Assembly (NCBI RefSeq): GCF_000971155.1
Contig: NZ_BBLX01000004.1
Coordinates: 186,001-250,000, forward strand
Source of the DNA: Demequina maris
GTDB taxonomy: Bacteria; Actinomycetota; Actinomycetes; Actinomycetales; Demequinaceae
Direction: 5' to 3'
DNA: 64,000 nt
Shown here in pieces: positions 54,787 through 63,161 of the stretch. A program made the position numbers and the translations under genes. The notes under the pieces are model-generated. The model had not been told where the DNA came from, ran no database searches, and saw only the letters and a program-made list of their open reading frames with translations. Positions within the stretch are counted from its first letter, which is position 1; every line of letters starts with the position of its first letter.

Positions 54787-56598
54787 ATGCAGAGCAGCAT
54801 GACGTCCCCCGCCCTCGCCACCGTCGACGAACACCTCCACCTCACCGCGCTCCTGCGCGCGCGCACCGCGGCCGACCCTGCCGCGCCCTTCGCCGAGGTC
54901 AAGTCCGAGTCCGGCGCCTGGCGCACCGTCACCCGGGCCGACTTCGAGCAGCGCGTGCGCGCCGTCGCGAAGGGTCTGATCGCCGCGGGCGTGGCCGCCG
55001 GCGACCGCGTCGGCGTCATGGGCGACACGAGCCTCGAGTGGTCCGTCATGGACTTCGCGGTCCTCGCCGTGGGCGGCGTGACCGTCCCGATCTACCCGTC
55101 CTCCTCCGCGGTGCAGTGCGCGTGGATCGTCGAGGACGCCGGCCTCGACTTCGTGGCCGCGGAGACACCCGAGCAGCGCGCGATGCTGACCGGTCTCGCG
55201 CACGCGCCCACCGCGCTCGCGCTCACCGCCGACGGCCTCGACGCCATCGCCGGCGCGGGCGAGGAGGTCACCGACGACGCCCTCGACGCTCGCACGGCCG
55301 ACGTGGTGCTCGGCGACCTCGCCTCGATCATCTACACCTCCGGCACCACGGGCCGGCCCAAGGGCGCGATGCTCACGCACGGCAACCTGGTGGCCCACTG
55401 CGCGAACATCGAGCTCGATCCGCACTTCGGCGCCTTCGTGCAGGGCGAGACCCGCGTGCTGCTGTTCCTTCCGCTCGCGCACGTGTTCGCACGCCTCGCG
55501 ATGGTGCTCGCGCTGTCGTCCGGGGCCGTCATCGGCTACACGCCGAACCACCGCACGCTCGCCGCGGATCTCGCCTCGTTCCGGCCGACCTGGATGCCGC
55601 TCGTCCCGCGCGTGCTCGAGACCATCTACAACCGTGCCGACGGCGCGCAGACCGGCGTCAAGAAGAGGATCTTCCGCTGGTCCGCCTGGGTCGCGCGCGA
55701 GGTGTCGAAGGCTCAGGAGTCAGGCGGGCACGGCATCGTCCTCAAGCTCCAGTACGCCGTCGCGAACGCCCTGGTGCTGAAGAAGATCCGTCACCTTCTC
55801 GGCGGGCAGCTCGGCTACGTGCTCGCAGGCGGTGCGAAGCTGACGCCGAGCATCGGCCACTTCTTCCGCGGCCTCGGCGTCACCGTGATGCAGGGCTACG
55901 GCCTCACCGAGACCACCGCCGCCCACATGGGCACCCCGAGCACCGGTCAGGTGATGGGCACCGTGGGCCACCCGATCGCCGGCTGCGAGATCACGCTCGC
56001 CGAGGACGGCGAGATCCTCGCGCGCGGCGTCAACCTCTTCGCCGGCTACTGGAACGCGCCCGAGGCCACCGCCGCGGTCATGCGCGACGGCTGGTTCGCG
56101 ACGGGAGACCTCGGCGAGATCCACGAGGGCAACCTCACGATCACGGGACGCAAGAAGGAGATCCTCGTGCTCTCCTCGGGCAAGAACGTCCAGCCCGCCA
56201 CGCTCGAGGACTCGCTGCGCTCCCACCCGGCGATCCAGGACTCCGTGGTGATCGGCGACGGCCGCCACTTCGTGTCGGCGGTGGTCACTCTCGACCCGGT
56301 GCTGCTGCCCAGCTGGCTCGCGGCGCACGACCTGCCCGACATGCCCGTCGAGGAGGCCGCTCGCCACGACCGGGTCCGCGAGCTCATCGGGCGTGCCATC
56401 GCCACAGCGAACGAGCACGTCTCCCGTGCCGAGGCGATCCGCGAGTTCCGCATCCTGCCGCGCGAGTTCACGGAGGCGCAGGAGGAGATGACCGCCTCGC
56501 TCAAGGTTCGCCGCGAGACGGTCATGGAGCACTTCGCCGATGTGATCGCGTCGATCTACGCACCCGCCGGCGGCTCGCCGAGCCAGGCTCGCTCCTAG
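54787..56598 (+). CDS. Long-chain fatty-acid-CoA ligase (AMP-binding)
   Basis: A 603-residue adenylate-forming enzyme (FadD15-like) that activates fatty acids as acyl-CoA. IIYTSGTTGRPKGAML is the P-loop (A3) motif, GYGLTETTAAHMGT the A5 motif, GWFATGDLGEIHEG the A7 motif and TGRKKEILVLSSGKNVQP the A8 region. Length matches bacterial long-chain ligases. A -10-like TAGGCT lies 6 nt before ATG 54787 and there is no Shine-Dalgarno, so the mRNA is probably leaderless; ATG 54799 is less likely. Its promoter carries a clear palindrome. Confidence 0.92.
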   Translation: MQSSMTSPALATVDEHLHLTALLRARTAADPAAPFAEVKSESGAWRTVTRADFEQRVRAVAKGLIAAGVAAGDRVGVMGDTSLEWSVMDFAVLAVGGVTVPIYPSSSAVQCAWIVEDAGLDFVAAETPEQRAMLTGLAHAPTALALTADGLDAIAGAGEEVTDDALDARTADVVLGDLASIIYTSGTTGRPKGAMLTHGNLVAHCANIELDPHFGAFVQGETRVLLFLPLAHVFARLAMVLALSSGAVIGYTPNHRTLAADLASFRPTWMPLVPRVLETIYNRADGAQTGVKKRIFRWSAWVAREVSKAQESGGHGIVLKLQYAVANALVLKKIRHLLGGQLGYVLAGGAKLTPSIGHFFRGLGVTVMQGYGLTETTAAHMGTPSTGQVMGTVGHPIAGCEITLAEDGEILARGVNLFAGYWNAPEATAAVMRDGWFATGDLGEIHEGNLTITGRKKEILVLSSGKNVQPATLEDSLRSHPAIQDSVVIGDGRHFVSAVVTLDPVLLPSWLAAHDLPDMPVEEAARHDRVRELIGRAIATANEHVSRAEAIREFRILPREFTEAQEEMTASLKVRRETVMEHFADVIASIYAPAGGSPSQARS

Positions 56599-56712
56599 GG
56601 GCGGTCCCCGGGCCGCCGCATCGTCCCGGCCCCAGAAGTGGGGACCTTCCGGTCCGCGGCCACCCGACGTAGCCTGACGGGGTCGCGCCGCGGCGCGGCA
56701 GGGGAGGAGCCC

Positions 56713-57681
56713 ATGGCCGATCTCGCGATCGAGACCCAGGGCCTGGTCAAGGTCTACGGGGCGACGCGCGCCCTCGACGGGATCGACCTGGCCATCCCGC
56801 GCGGGGGTGTGCACGGCTTCCTGGGGCCCAACGGCGCCGGCAAGACCACCGCGATCCGCATCCTCGCGACCCTGATCCGCCCGGACGCGGGCACCGCGCG
56901 CGTGCTCGGCCGCGACGTCATCCACCAGGCCCACGAGGTGCGCAGCCTCGTCAGCCTGACCGGCCAGTTCGCGTCGATCGACGAGGACCTCAGCGGTCGC
57001 GAGAACCTCCGGCTCATCGCCAAGCTGTACGGCTACGGCGGCGCCTCCGCGACGGGACGCGCCGACGAGCTGCTCGAGGCCTTCGGCCTGGACGATGCGG
57101 CGGCCAAGCAGGTGAAGAACTACAGCGGCGGCATGCGGCGCCGGATGGACATCGCGGCCTCGCTCGTGGCGACCCCCGAGGTGCTGTTCCTCGACGAGCC
57201 CACCACGGGCCTCGACCCGCGCAGCCGCAACGAGGTGTGGGACATCGTGCGGGCGCTCGTCGCGCACGGCACCACCGTCATGCTCACCACCCAGTACCTC
57301 GACGAGGCCGACCAGCTCGCGGACCGGATCTCCGTGATCGACCACGGCCGGATCATCGCCGAGGGCACGTCCACCGAGCTCAAGGCCTCGGTAGGAGCGG
57401 GGTCGCTGCACGTGCGCGTCATGCACCGCGACGACCGCGAGCGCGCCCGCGGCATCCTGATCCGCGAGCTCGGCGTCGAGGTCGAGGCCATGTCCGACCC
57501 GCAGGCGCTCGTCGCCGCGCTTGAGGACCGCGGCCGCGTCACCCGCGCGATCACCGCCCTCGAGGACGCGCGCATCGAGCTCGCCCAGCTCTCCCTCGGC
57601 CAGCCCACGCTCGACGAGGTGTTCCTCGCGCTCACCGGTCACGCGGCCGAGCCCGGGGACGATGCGGAGGAGGCCGCATGA
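56713..57681 (+). CDS. ABC exporter ATP-binding protein, DrrA type
   Basis: A 322-residue ATPase: Walker [10 protein letters not shown], signature [10 protein letters not shown], Walker [16 protein letters not shown] and the switch His region [13 protein letters not shown], with a C-terminal DrrA-like domain ([15 protein letters not shown]). DrrA partners energise export of antibiotics or lipids. GGGGAGGAG precedes ATG 56713. Its stop overlaps the start of the permease gene by 4 bp, so both are made together. Confidence 0.92.
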   Translation: MADLAIETQGLVKVYGATRALDGIDLAIPRGGVHGFLGPNGAGKTTAIRILATLIRPDAGTARVLGRDVIHQAHEVRSLVSLTGQFASIDEDLSGRENLRLIAKLYGYGGASATGRADELLEAFGLDDAAAKQVKNYSGGMRRRMDIAASLVATPEVLFLDEPTTGLDPRSRNEVWDIVRALVAHGTTVMLTTQYLDEADQLADRISVIDHGRIIAEGTSTELKASVGAGSLHVRVMHRDDRERARGILIRELGVEVEAMSDPQALVAALEDRGRVTRAITALEDARIELAQLSLGQPTLDEVFLALTGHAAEPGDDAEEAA

Positions 57682-58526
57682 CCACCCAGACCGCACCCCA
57701 GACCGCGGAGGCCGCGCCGCGGCCCGCCGCCATCGCATCGGCGCTCGCGAGCGGGAGCCGTCCGCGGCGCCCGGGCGCGCTGTCGGAGTCGCTCACGTTC
57801 GGCTGGCGCGCGCTGCTGAAGATCAAGCACTCGCCCGAGCAGCTCCTCGACGTCACCCTGTCGCCGGTGCTGATGGTGCTCCTGTTCACGTACCTGTTCG
57901 GCGGCGCGATCGCCGGCTCGGTCGAGGACTACATCGCGTTCCTCGCGCCGGGTGTGCTCGTGCAGTCGGTGCTCATCGTGTCGATGTACACCGGCGCGAC
58001 GCTCCGGGAGGACATCGACAAGGGCGTCTTCGACCGCTTCCGTGCGCTGCCCATCTGGCGGCCGAGCGCGCTGGTCGGCATGCTTCTCGGCGATACGGTG
58101 CGCTACACGGTGGCCGCCGCGGTGACCGCGATCGCGTGCCTCTTCATCGGCTGGAGGCCTGCCGGCGGAGTCGCCGGCGTCGCCGCGGGCACCGCCGTGA
58201 TGCTGGTCTTCGCCTTCGCGCTCAGCTGGATCTGGACGTTCATCGCGATGCTGGTGAGCTCGCAGCGCGCCCTCATGGGCATCGCCTGGATCGCGGTGAT
58301 GCCCCTGGTCTTCGGCTCGAACATCTTCGTCGACCCCAGCACCATGCCCGGCTGGCTGCAGGGCTGGGTCGACGTCAACCCGGTCTCGCACGCGGTGACC
58401 GCCGTGCGCGACCTCATGAACGGCGTCTCCGCCGGCAGCGAGCTCGTGTGGGTCGCGGGCTGGTCCGCGGCGCTCGTCGCGGTGTTCGGCACGCTCACGA
58501 TGTGGCGGTACCGCGACCCGAGGTGA
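57678..58526 (+). CDS. ABC-2 type permease, DrrB type
   Basis: A 282-residue membrane protein with about six hydrophobic segments after a ~50-residue cytosolic start. [19 protein letters not shown], at residues about 87-105, and [19 protein letters not shown] match the ABC-2 permease core of daunorubicin-resistance DrrB. It forms the channel for the adjacent ATPase. The transported compound is unknown; no biosynthetic cluster is adjacent. Confidence 0.9.
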   Translation: MTTQTAPQTAEAAPRPAAIASALASGSRPRRPGALSESLTFGWRALLKIKHSPEQLLDVTLSPVLMVLLFTYLFGGAIAGSVEDYIAFLAPGVLVQSVLIVSMYTGATLREDIDKGVFDRFRALPIWRPSALVGMLLGDTVRYTVAAAVTAIACLFIGWRPAGGVAGVAAGTAVMLVFAFALSWIWTFIAMLVSSQRALMGIAWIAVMPLVFGSNIFVDPSTMPGWLQGWVDVNPVSHAVTAVRDLMNGVSAGSELVWVAGWSAALVAVFGTLTMWRYRDPR

Positions 58527-58539
58527 CGGGTCGCGGTAC
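58508..58539. terminator. Bidirectional terminator overlapping the permease stop
   Basis: Perfect 13-bp stem GTACCGCGACCCG (58508-58520) with CGGGTCGCGGTAC (58527-58539) and a 6-nt loop containing the TGA, between convergent genes. Confidence 0.8.
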
Positions 58540-58554
58540 GCGGGCTGACTGCGG

Positions 58555-58998
58555 TCACATGCTCGCGACGTACGCGCACACGTCGAGCACGATGAGCGCG
58601 CTGCCCAGCCAGGCGAGCGCCTCGTCCTGGCGGCCCTCGCCGCGCCGGACCCAGCCGATGGTCGCCGCCACGCCGCCGGCGATCACCGGGAGCATCGTCC
58701 AGAAGAAGAACGGTGAGACCACGACGCCGACGGCGAGCGCAGTCCACGCGACCGCGTGCGCGCGGCGCGGCCCGCCGCGCAGCGCCCAGGGCACGAGGGC
58801 GGTCATCGCGACGAGGGCGACCGCGCCGATCGCCGCGATGATGAGCGCGGTCTCGACCCATGGGTCGCGGTCGAGGCCGCGGATCCCGACGGTGGCGACG
58901 GACAGGACAGGCATCGCCACGGCGGTCGCCGTGACGACGAGCGTGGCGCGCCGGGATGCCGTGCCCGCCACGGGACTTGAGGTGTCGGTGATGGACAT
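58555..58998 (-). CDS. Four-helix membrane protein of unknown function
   Basis: A 147-residue integral membrane protein with four hydrophobic stretches (about 19-38, 49-70, 84-110, 127-146) and short polar loops (GLDRDPW, RGGPRRAH, RRGEGRQDE). I do not recognise a family. It stands divergent from the following histidine kinase gene, so the two may share control, which is only a positional hint. Confidence 0.6.
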   Translation of the reverse strand: MSITDTSSPVAGTASRRATLVVTATAVAMPVLSVATVGIRGLDRDPWVETALIIAAIGAVALVAMTALVPWALRGGPRRAHAVAWTALAVGVVVSPFFFWTMLPVIAGGVAATIGWVRRGEGRQDEALAWLGSALIVLDVCAYVASM

Positions 58999-59178
58999 GG
59001 GAGCCTCCTCGGTCGATGCCGGAGCGGACCTCCGACGCTGCCGACGCTATGGCGGCGAGGGTCGCGATCGCCTCGCCTTCACGGCCAGTTCGGCGACGCG
59101 CTCCTCTGCCTGGAGGTGCACGCCCCGCTCCATCCAGGGATGGATGACCTGCCTGGTGCGTCGGCCTATGCTCGATCC

Positions 59179-60303
59179 ATGAAGGCGCCGATGGGGGTCC
59201 TGCGCGATGCGTTCGCACAGGACCTCGCGCTCGCCGCCGTCCTCACCGTGGTGGCCCAGGTCGAGCTCGCGCTCGCGGACGACGTGGAGGGCCCGCGCGC
59301 GTGGCACGCCGCCGGGTTCGCGCTCGTCACCGGTGCGGTCGCGCTGAGGCGTCGCGCGCCTCTCGCCGCGGCGGCGGCGGGCGCGGTCGGCATCACGATG
59401 TCGACGCTCGCGGGCGAGGTGCCCGGGCCCGTGGCCCCGCTGCTGTCCCTGATCCTGGTGACGTACGCGGTTGCCTCGTACTCCAGCATGCGCCGCGCGC
59501 TCGCAGGCCTCGCGATCGTCGTGGCGGCCATCCTCGTCTACCCGTTGGTGGCGCGGTCGACGTTCGGCGACGAGCTCGGCAACCTCGTGATCTTCGTCGC
59601 GATCTGGCTGCTCGGCGTCGCGGTCCGACGGCGTGAGCAGCGCGCCGCCATCGCCGAGGCCGAGGTCGCGCGGGAACGCGCGGCGCACGAGGCCGAGCGT
59701 GCGCGCGCGGTTCGCGACGAGCGGCTGCGCATCGCGCGCGAGCTCCACGACGTGGTCGCGCACGGGGTGAGCGGCATGGTCCTGCACGCGGGAGCCGCCC
59801 GCCAGGCGCTGACCACCGAACCCGAGGCGGCCGAGGCGTCGCTGCTCGAGGTCGAGGCCGCCGGTCGGCAGTCGCTCGGCGAGCTGCGCACGATGCTCAC
59901 GGTGATGCGCGTCGACGACACGATGCCCGGGGACCTGGTCGAGGCCGCGGTCGAGCGCGCGCGAGAGGCCGGGCTGGCGGTGGACGCGCGGATCGTCTGG
60001 GCGCCCGAAGCGCTCGCCGCGGAGACCGTGCTCGCGGCGGGGCGCATCGTGCAGGAGGCGGTCACCAACGTGGTCCGTCACGCGCAGGGCGCGACCCGGG
60101 TCGTGATCGACGTCGAGGACGTCGGCGCATCGGTGCGGGTGCGGGTCGCCGACGACGGCCGCCCGAGCGGCGATCCCCGGCCCGGGCTGGGGCTCGTCGG
60201 CATGCGGGAGCGTGCCGCGGCGCTGGGCGGCGAGGTCGACGCCGGGCCCGCTGAGGACGGGGGCTGGCGCGTCGAGGCGCTCCTGCCGAGGGGCGCATCG
60301 TGA
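59179..60303 (+). CDS. NarL-type sensor histidine kinase
   Basis: A 374-residue HisKA_3 kinase. Four to five N-terminal membrane segments are followed by a coiled linker (ERAAHEAERARAVRDERLR), the H-box RIARELHDVVAHGVSGMVLHA (phospho-His in ELHD, residues about 185-205), QEAVTNVVRHAQGA (N-box) and an ATPase glycine motif GLGLVGMRERA. A -10-like TATGCT (59167-59172) lies 6 nt before ATG 59179 with no ribosome site, so the mRNA is probably leaderless. Its stop overlaps the regulator start by 4 bp. The signal is unknown. Confidence 0.9.
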   Translation: MKAPMGVLRDAFAQDLALAAVLTVVAQVELALADDVEGPRAWHAAGFALVTGAVALRRRAPLAAAAAGAVGITMSTLAGEVPGPVAPLLSLILVTYAVASYSSMRRALAGLAIVVAAILVYPLVARSTFGDELGNLVIFVAIWLLGVAVRRREQRAAIAEAEVARERAAHEAERARAVRDERLRIARELHDVVAHGVSGMVLHAGAARQALTTEPEAAEASLLEVEAAGRQSLGELRTMLTVMRVDDTMPGDLVEAAVERAREAGLAVDARIVWAPEALAAETVLAAGRIVQEAVTNVVRHAQGATRVVIDVEDVGASVRVRVADDGRPSGDPRPGLGLVGMRERAAALGGEVDAGPAEDGGWRVEALLPRGAS

Positions 60304-60956
60304 TCGCGGTCGGCATCGTGGACGACGAGGCAATCGTGCGCTCGGGCGTCGCGCTCATCGTGAGGTCGCAGCCCGACCTCGAGGTCGCCGGCGAGGCCGA
60401 TGACCTCGGGTCGGCGCTCGCGCTCGCGCGCGAGCTGAGCCCTGACGTGATGCTCGTCGACCTGCACCTGGGGGAGGAGAGCGGGCTCGACGTGATCGCG
60501 CGCCTGCTGGCTGCGGCGTCCCCGCCGCGCGTCATCGTGCTCACGACGTTCGACGCGGACGAGAACGTCTACCGGGCGCTGCGCGCGGGAGCCTCGGGCT
60601 TCGTGGTGAAGTCGTCGCCTCCTGAGCACCTAGTGGCGGCGATCCGCGCGGCCGCCACCGGCGACATGCTCATCAGCCCGCCCGTGACACGCCGTCTCAT
60701 CGAGGCCTTCCTCTCCGCACCGTCGCCCGTTCCGGCGGCAGAGGTCGCCGCGCTCACGGATCGCGAGGTGGACGTGTGGCGGGCGATCGCCCGCGGGCAG
60801 TCGAACGACGAGATCGCCGCCTCCCTGTTCATGAGCGTCGGCACGGTGAAGTCGCACATCAACCACCTGTACGCGAAGCTGGGCGTGCGCGACCGCGCGC
60901 AGGCCGTGATCGCGGCCTACGAGTCCGGGGTGGTGCGGGTCGGCGACGGCGGCTGA
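60300..60956 (+). CDS. LuxR/NarL family response regulator
   Basis: A 218-residue regulator: receiver domain with the acidic pair VDDEA, phospho-Asp in MLVDLHLG (about residue 55), TTFDADENVYRALRAGASGFVVKSS (residues about 83-107), and a C-terminal LuxR helix-turn-helix LTDREVDVWRAIARGQSNDEIA...VGTVKSHINHLYAKLG. Starts at GTG 60300, overlapping the kinase stop (GTGA). The pair is a complete two-component system; the drrAB-like exporter nearby is a possible target by position only. Confidence 0.92.
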   Translation: MIAVGIVDDEAIVRSGVALIVRSQPDLEVAGEADDLGSALALARELSPDVMLVDLHLGEESGLDVIARLLAAASPPRVIVLTTFDADENVYRALRAGASGFVVKSSPPEHLVAAIRAAATGDMLISPPVTRRLIEAFLSAPSPVPAAEVAALTDREVDVWRAIARGQSNDEIAASLFMSVGTVKSHINHLYAKLGVRDRAQAVIAAYESGVVRVGDGG

Positions 60957-61046
60957 GCACGCATCGTCCCTGCTTGACTATCGAATCGCGATCGTGCGGG
61001 ACCAAAAGCGTCACCGGGTGCCCCGCGGATAGGGAATGATTCTCCG

Positions 61047-61436
61047 GTGACTTTGACGCAGGACATCGAGCCCCGGACGTACTTCCGCACCTTCGAGGCC
61101 GCGCTGGCGGACTTCAAGCCCCCGGCCGAGAACATCGACCAGATCATCGACGTGGTCCGTACCCTCAGCTACGAGCACGTGTACATCCCCGAGTCGCGCG
61201 CCTTCATCGCGCTCGAGCCGGCGGGCAGCACCACGCCCGTCGCGTTCATCGCCCACGGCTACATCGCCGTGCACCCGGAGGAGGGCGACAACTACTGGAT
61301 CGAGCTGCCGGCCCACCAGGCCGCCGCCAAGGGCTTCGCCGCGGTCGCGAAGCAGGTCGAGGAGGCCGTGATCCCCACGTGCGCCACCTGCTTCACCAAC
61401 CTCCCGTCGACCGGGATGTGCGACTACTGCGACTAG
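61047..61436 (+). CDS. Small protein with C-terminal zinc-ribbon-like Cys cluster
   Basis: A 129-residue soluble protein that I do not recognise. Most of it is a compact alpha/beta domain (TYFRTFEAALADFKPP, FIALEPAGS, FIAHGYIAVHPEEG, YWIELPAHQ). The C terminus has four Cys in CATCFTNLPSTGMCDYC, a CxxC-x10-CxxC arrangement that would bind zinc. Start is GTG 61047; the -10-like AATGAT at 61035-61040 lies 6 nt before it, fitting a leaderless mRNA. Confidence 0.65.
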   Translation: MTLTQDIEPRTYFRTFEAALADFKPPAENIDQIIDVVRTLSYEHVYIPESRAFIALEPAGSTTPVAFIAHGYIAVHPEEGDNYWIELPAHQAAAKGFAAVAKQVEEAVIPTCATCFTNLPSTGMCDYCD

Positions 61437-61508
61437 ACCTCGGCTGAACGCCGGGTGAATCCGCGCCGATCTGGACGCGTCACCCGCATTCATCGCCGAT
61501 AATTGACT

Positions 61509-61566
61509 CGACCCCGAGGTCGGGTGCCCTCTTCATTCCAGTTCCGGGTTCCCGATCTCGGGGTCG
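61509..61566. other. Long hairpin in intergenic region, possible terminator or structured RNA
   Basis: CGACCCCGAGGTCGGG (61509-61524) pairs with CCCGATCTCGGGGTCG (61551-61566), 15 of 16 bp, with a 26-nt pyrimidine-rich loop. No U-tract follows. It lies in the 288-bp gap between two small zinc-ribbon-like genes. Confidence 0.55.
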
Positions 61567-61724
61567 TCCTATGCCCGGGCGCCGCCTCACGTGAGAAATC
61601 CGAAAAATCAGGACCAACGGTGCTTGTGTGCATCGATGGACGGTTCCTACCCTTGGCCGCATCGTCATGAGGGCCGCCATCGGGGGCGGGCCGCGGACGA
61701 CGCGCAGCTCAGAGAGGAGCCGCC

Positions 61725-61946
61725 ATGCCGGAGGTGCTCGCTCAAGTAGAGGTCGGCCAGATCGCGCAGTCCACAGCGTTCGTCTGCGAGGCGCGCGGTC
61801 ATCAGTTCATCGACGAGGTCCGCCTCGATTCGAAGCTGGCGAAGGAGGATCGCCGATATCGCGAGGGCGTGCGCTGGATCCGGCAGTGGAGCGGCTACTG
61901 CGCATGCTGCGGCCGGCGTGTGCGGGTCACGCCCCTCGCCGCCTGA
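61725..61946 (+). CDS. Small protein with CxxC motif
   Basis: A 73-residue basic protein ending SGYCACCGRRVRVTPLAA. One CACC pair near the C terminus resembles half of a zinc ribbon; the middle part is charged and helical (LDSKLAKEDRRYREGVRWIR). GAGAGGAG at 61713-61720 supports ATG 61725. Function unknown. It follows another small Cys-rich protein gene after a long hairpin. Confidence 0.6.
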   Translation: MPEVLAQVEVGQIAQSTAFVCEARGHQFIDEVRLDSKLAKEDRRYREGVRWIRQWSGYCACCGRRVRVTPLAA

Positions 61947-61949
61947 ACG

Positions 61950-62516
61950 TCAGAGGACGTCGTACACGAGCGTGACGTGACCGCTCGGGAGGGCGTCGAT
62001 CTCGACGGGGCGCAGCGTGCGCGCGTGCCGCAGACCCGGCGTGGTGGGACGGCCCTCCCCGATGAGCACCGGGACGATGCGCAGCCTGACCGCGTCGACC
62101 AGCTCCGCCTGGAGCAGGGCGCCCGCCAGGATGAGGCTGCCCCACAGGACGATGTCGCCCTCGTAGCAGTGCTTGAGGCGGCGCACGGTGTCGCGCGGCT
62201 CGCCCACCTCGACGGTCGCCGAGGCGTAGTCGCCCCACGGCGCGCGCCGCAGGGTGTTGGTGACGACGTGCTTGGGCGTCTCGTTGATGAAGTCCGCGAG
62301 GGGCTCCTCGTCCGTGGTCTTGCCCGGCCAGTAGTCGGAGAACAGCTCGTAGGTGTTGCGACCCAGCAGGATCGCGTCGACGTTCTCGAGCATCGCGATC
62401 TGCCCGCGGTCCGTCGCGTCGAACGGGCCCGGGATGCGCATGAAGTCCAGCTTGCCGTCGGGGCCCGCGGCGAAACCGTCGACGGTCACGATCTGCTCCA
62501 CGATGAGGCGTCCCAT
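61950..62516 (-). CDS. RibD C-terminal / dihydrofolate reductase-like protein
   Basis: A 188-residue member of the DHFR-like RibD_C family: MGRLIVEQIVTVDGFAAGPDG at the start (pieces of residues 1-21), LLGRNTYELFSDYWPG, KHVVTNTLRR and LWGSLILAGALLQAELVDAVRLRIVPVLIGEGRP spanning residues about 123-156. Such reductases use NADPH; the substrate of stand-alone members is mostly unknown. A -10-like TACTCT (minus strand, 62523-62528) lies 6 nt before the ATG, so the mRNA is probably leaderless. Confidence 0.85.
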   Translation of the reverse strand: MGRLIVEQIVTVDGFAAGPDGKLDFMRIPGPFDATDRGQIAMLENVDAILLGRNTYELFSDYWPGKTTDEEPLADFINETPKHVVTNTLRRAPWGDYASATVEVGEPRDTVRRLKHCYEGDIVLWGSLILAGALLQAELVDAVRLRIVPVLIGEGRPTTPGLRHARTLRPVEIDALPSGHVTLVYDVL

Positions 62517-62560
62517 ACGGCCAGAGTAGGTCGCGTCGCCCCACGTTGGCGCGGTCGTTC

Positions 62561-63001
62561 CTAGGGACGATGCGCGGGATCGGTCGCGGGTGCGCTGGGG
62601 GTGCGCGTGCGGGTGACTGCGCGCAGGTCACGGCCCACGATCACCAGCGTCGCGATCGCCGGCAGCGCGATCACCGTGTCCCACAGCTGGCCGGGCGCGC
62701 CCATTCCGATCATGGCGTCGCTCGGCTGCACGGCGATCCACTGCGACACTCCGAGGACGGCGATCCACGTCGCCATGCCGGCTGCGGTGATCCACGCGGC
62801 GGCGTGCCAGGCGCCGACCGCCCGCGGGCTCTCCCCGACGCGTGTGCGGCGCACGACCCAGCCGGCGACGAGCGCGAACGCGGTCACGAGCATCACCGCG
62901 CCGAGGAGCCAGTTCGCCTCCTTGGGCATGGTCCGCTCAGCCGGGATGACGCTCGCGCTCGGGTCGTCCCACGTGCGCAGCTGCTCGGGCACGCTGACCA
63001 C
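62561..63001 (-). CDS. Membrane protein of unknown function, apparent frameshift near the N terminus
   Basis: The open frame gives 146 residues with three hydrophobic segments (about 30-48, 66-86, 101-123) and an Arg/Thr/Pro tail. The only in-frame starts are GTGs. Upstream, ATG 63086 in another frame reads MTQWSRLVAAGSLTVRIVL followed by ALG, a natural-looking start of a membrane helix, which would join smoothly to LLVVVSVPEQL of the main frame if one base in the CTCGGCGCTCGGCGCG stretch (63018-63035) were removed. The gene is either frameshifted or holds a sequencing error. No family recognised. Confidence 0.55.
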   Translation of the reverse strand: MVSVPEQLRTWDDPSASVIPAERTMPKEANWLLGAVMLVTAFALVAGWVVRRTRVGESPRAVGAWHAAAWITAAGMATWIAVLGVSQWIAVQPSDAMIGMGAPGQLWDTVIALPAIATLVIVGRDLRAVTRTRTPSAPATDPAHRP

Positions 63002-63161
63002 GACGAGCAGCGCGCCGAGCGCCGAGCGCGAGCACGATGCGCACCGTCAGGGAGCCTGCTGCCACCAGCCGCGACCACTGTGTCATGCGGCCATCGTGCC
63101 TGGTCAGCGGGGGAGAGCGCTAGGGTCCCGTGGTGTTCGCGCGGGCGCGGCTTGGCGACCG

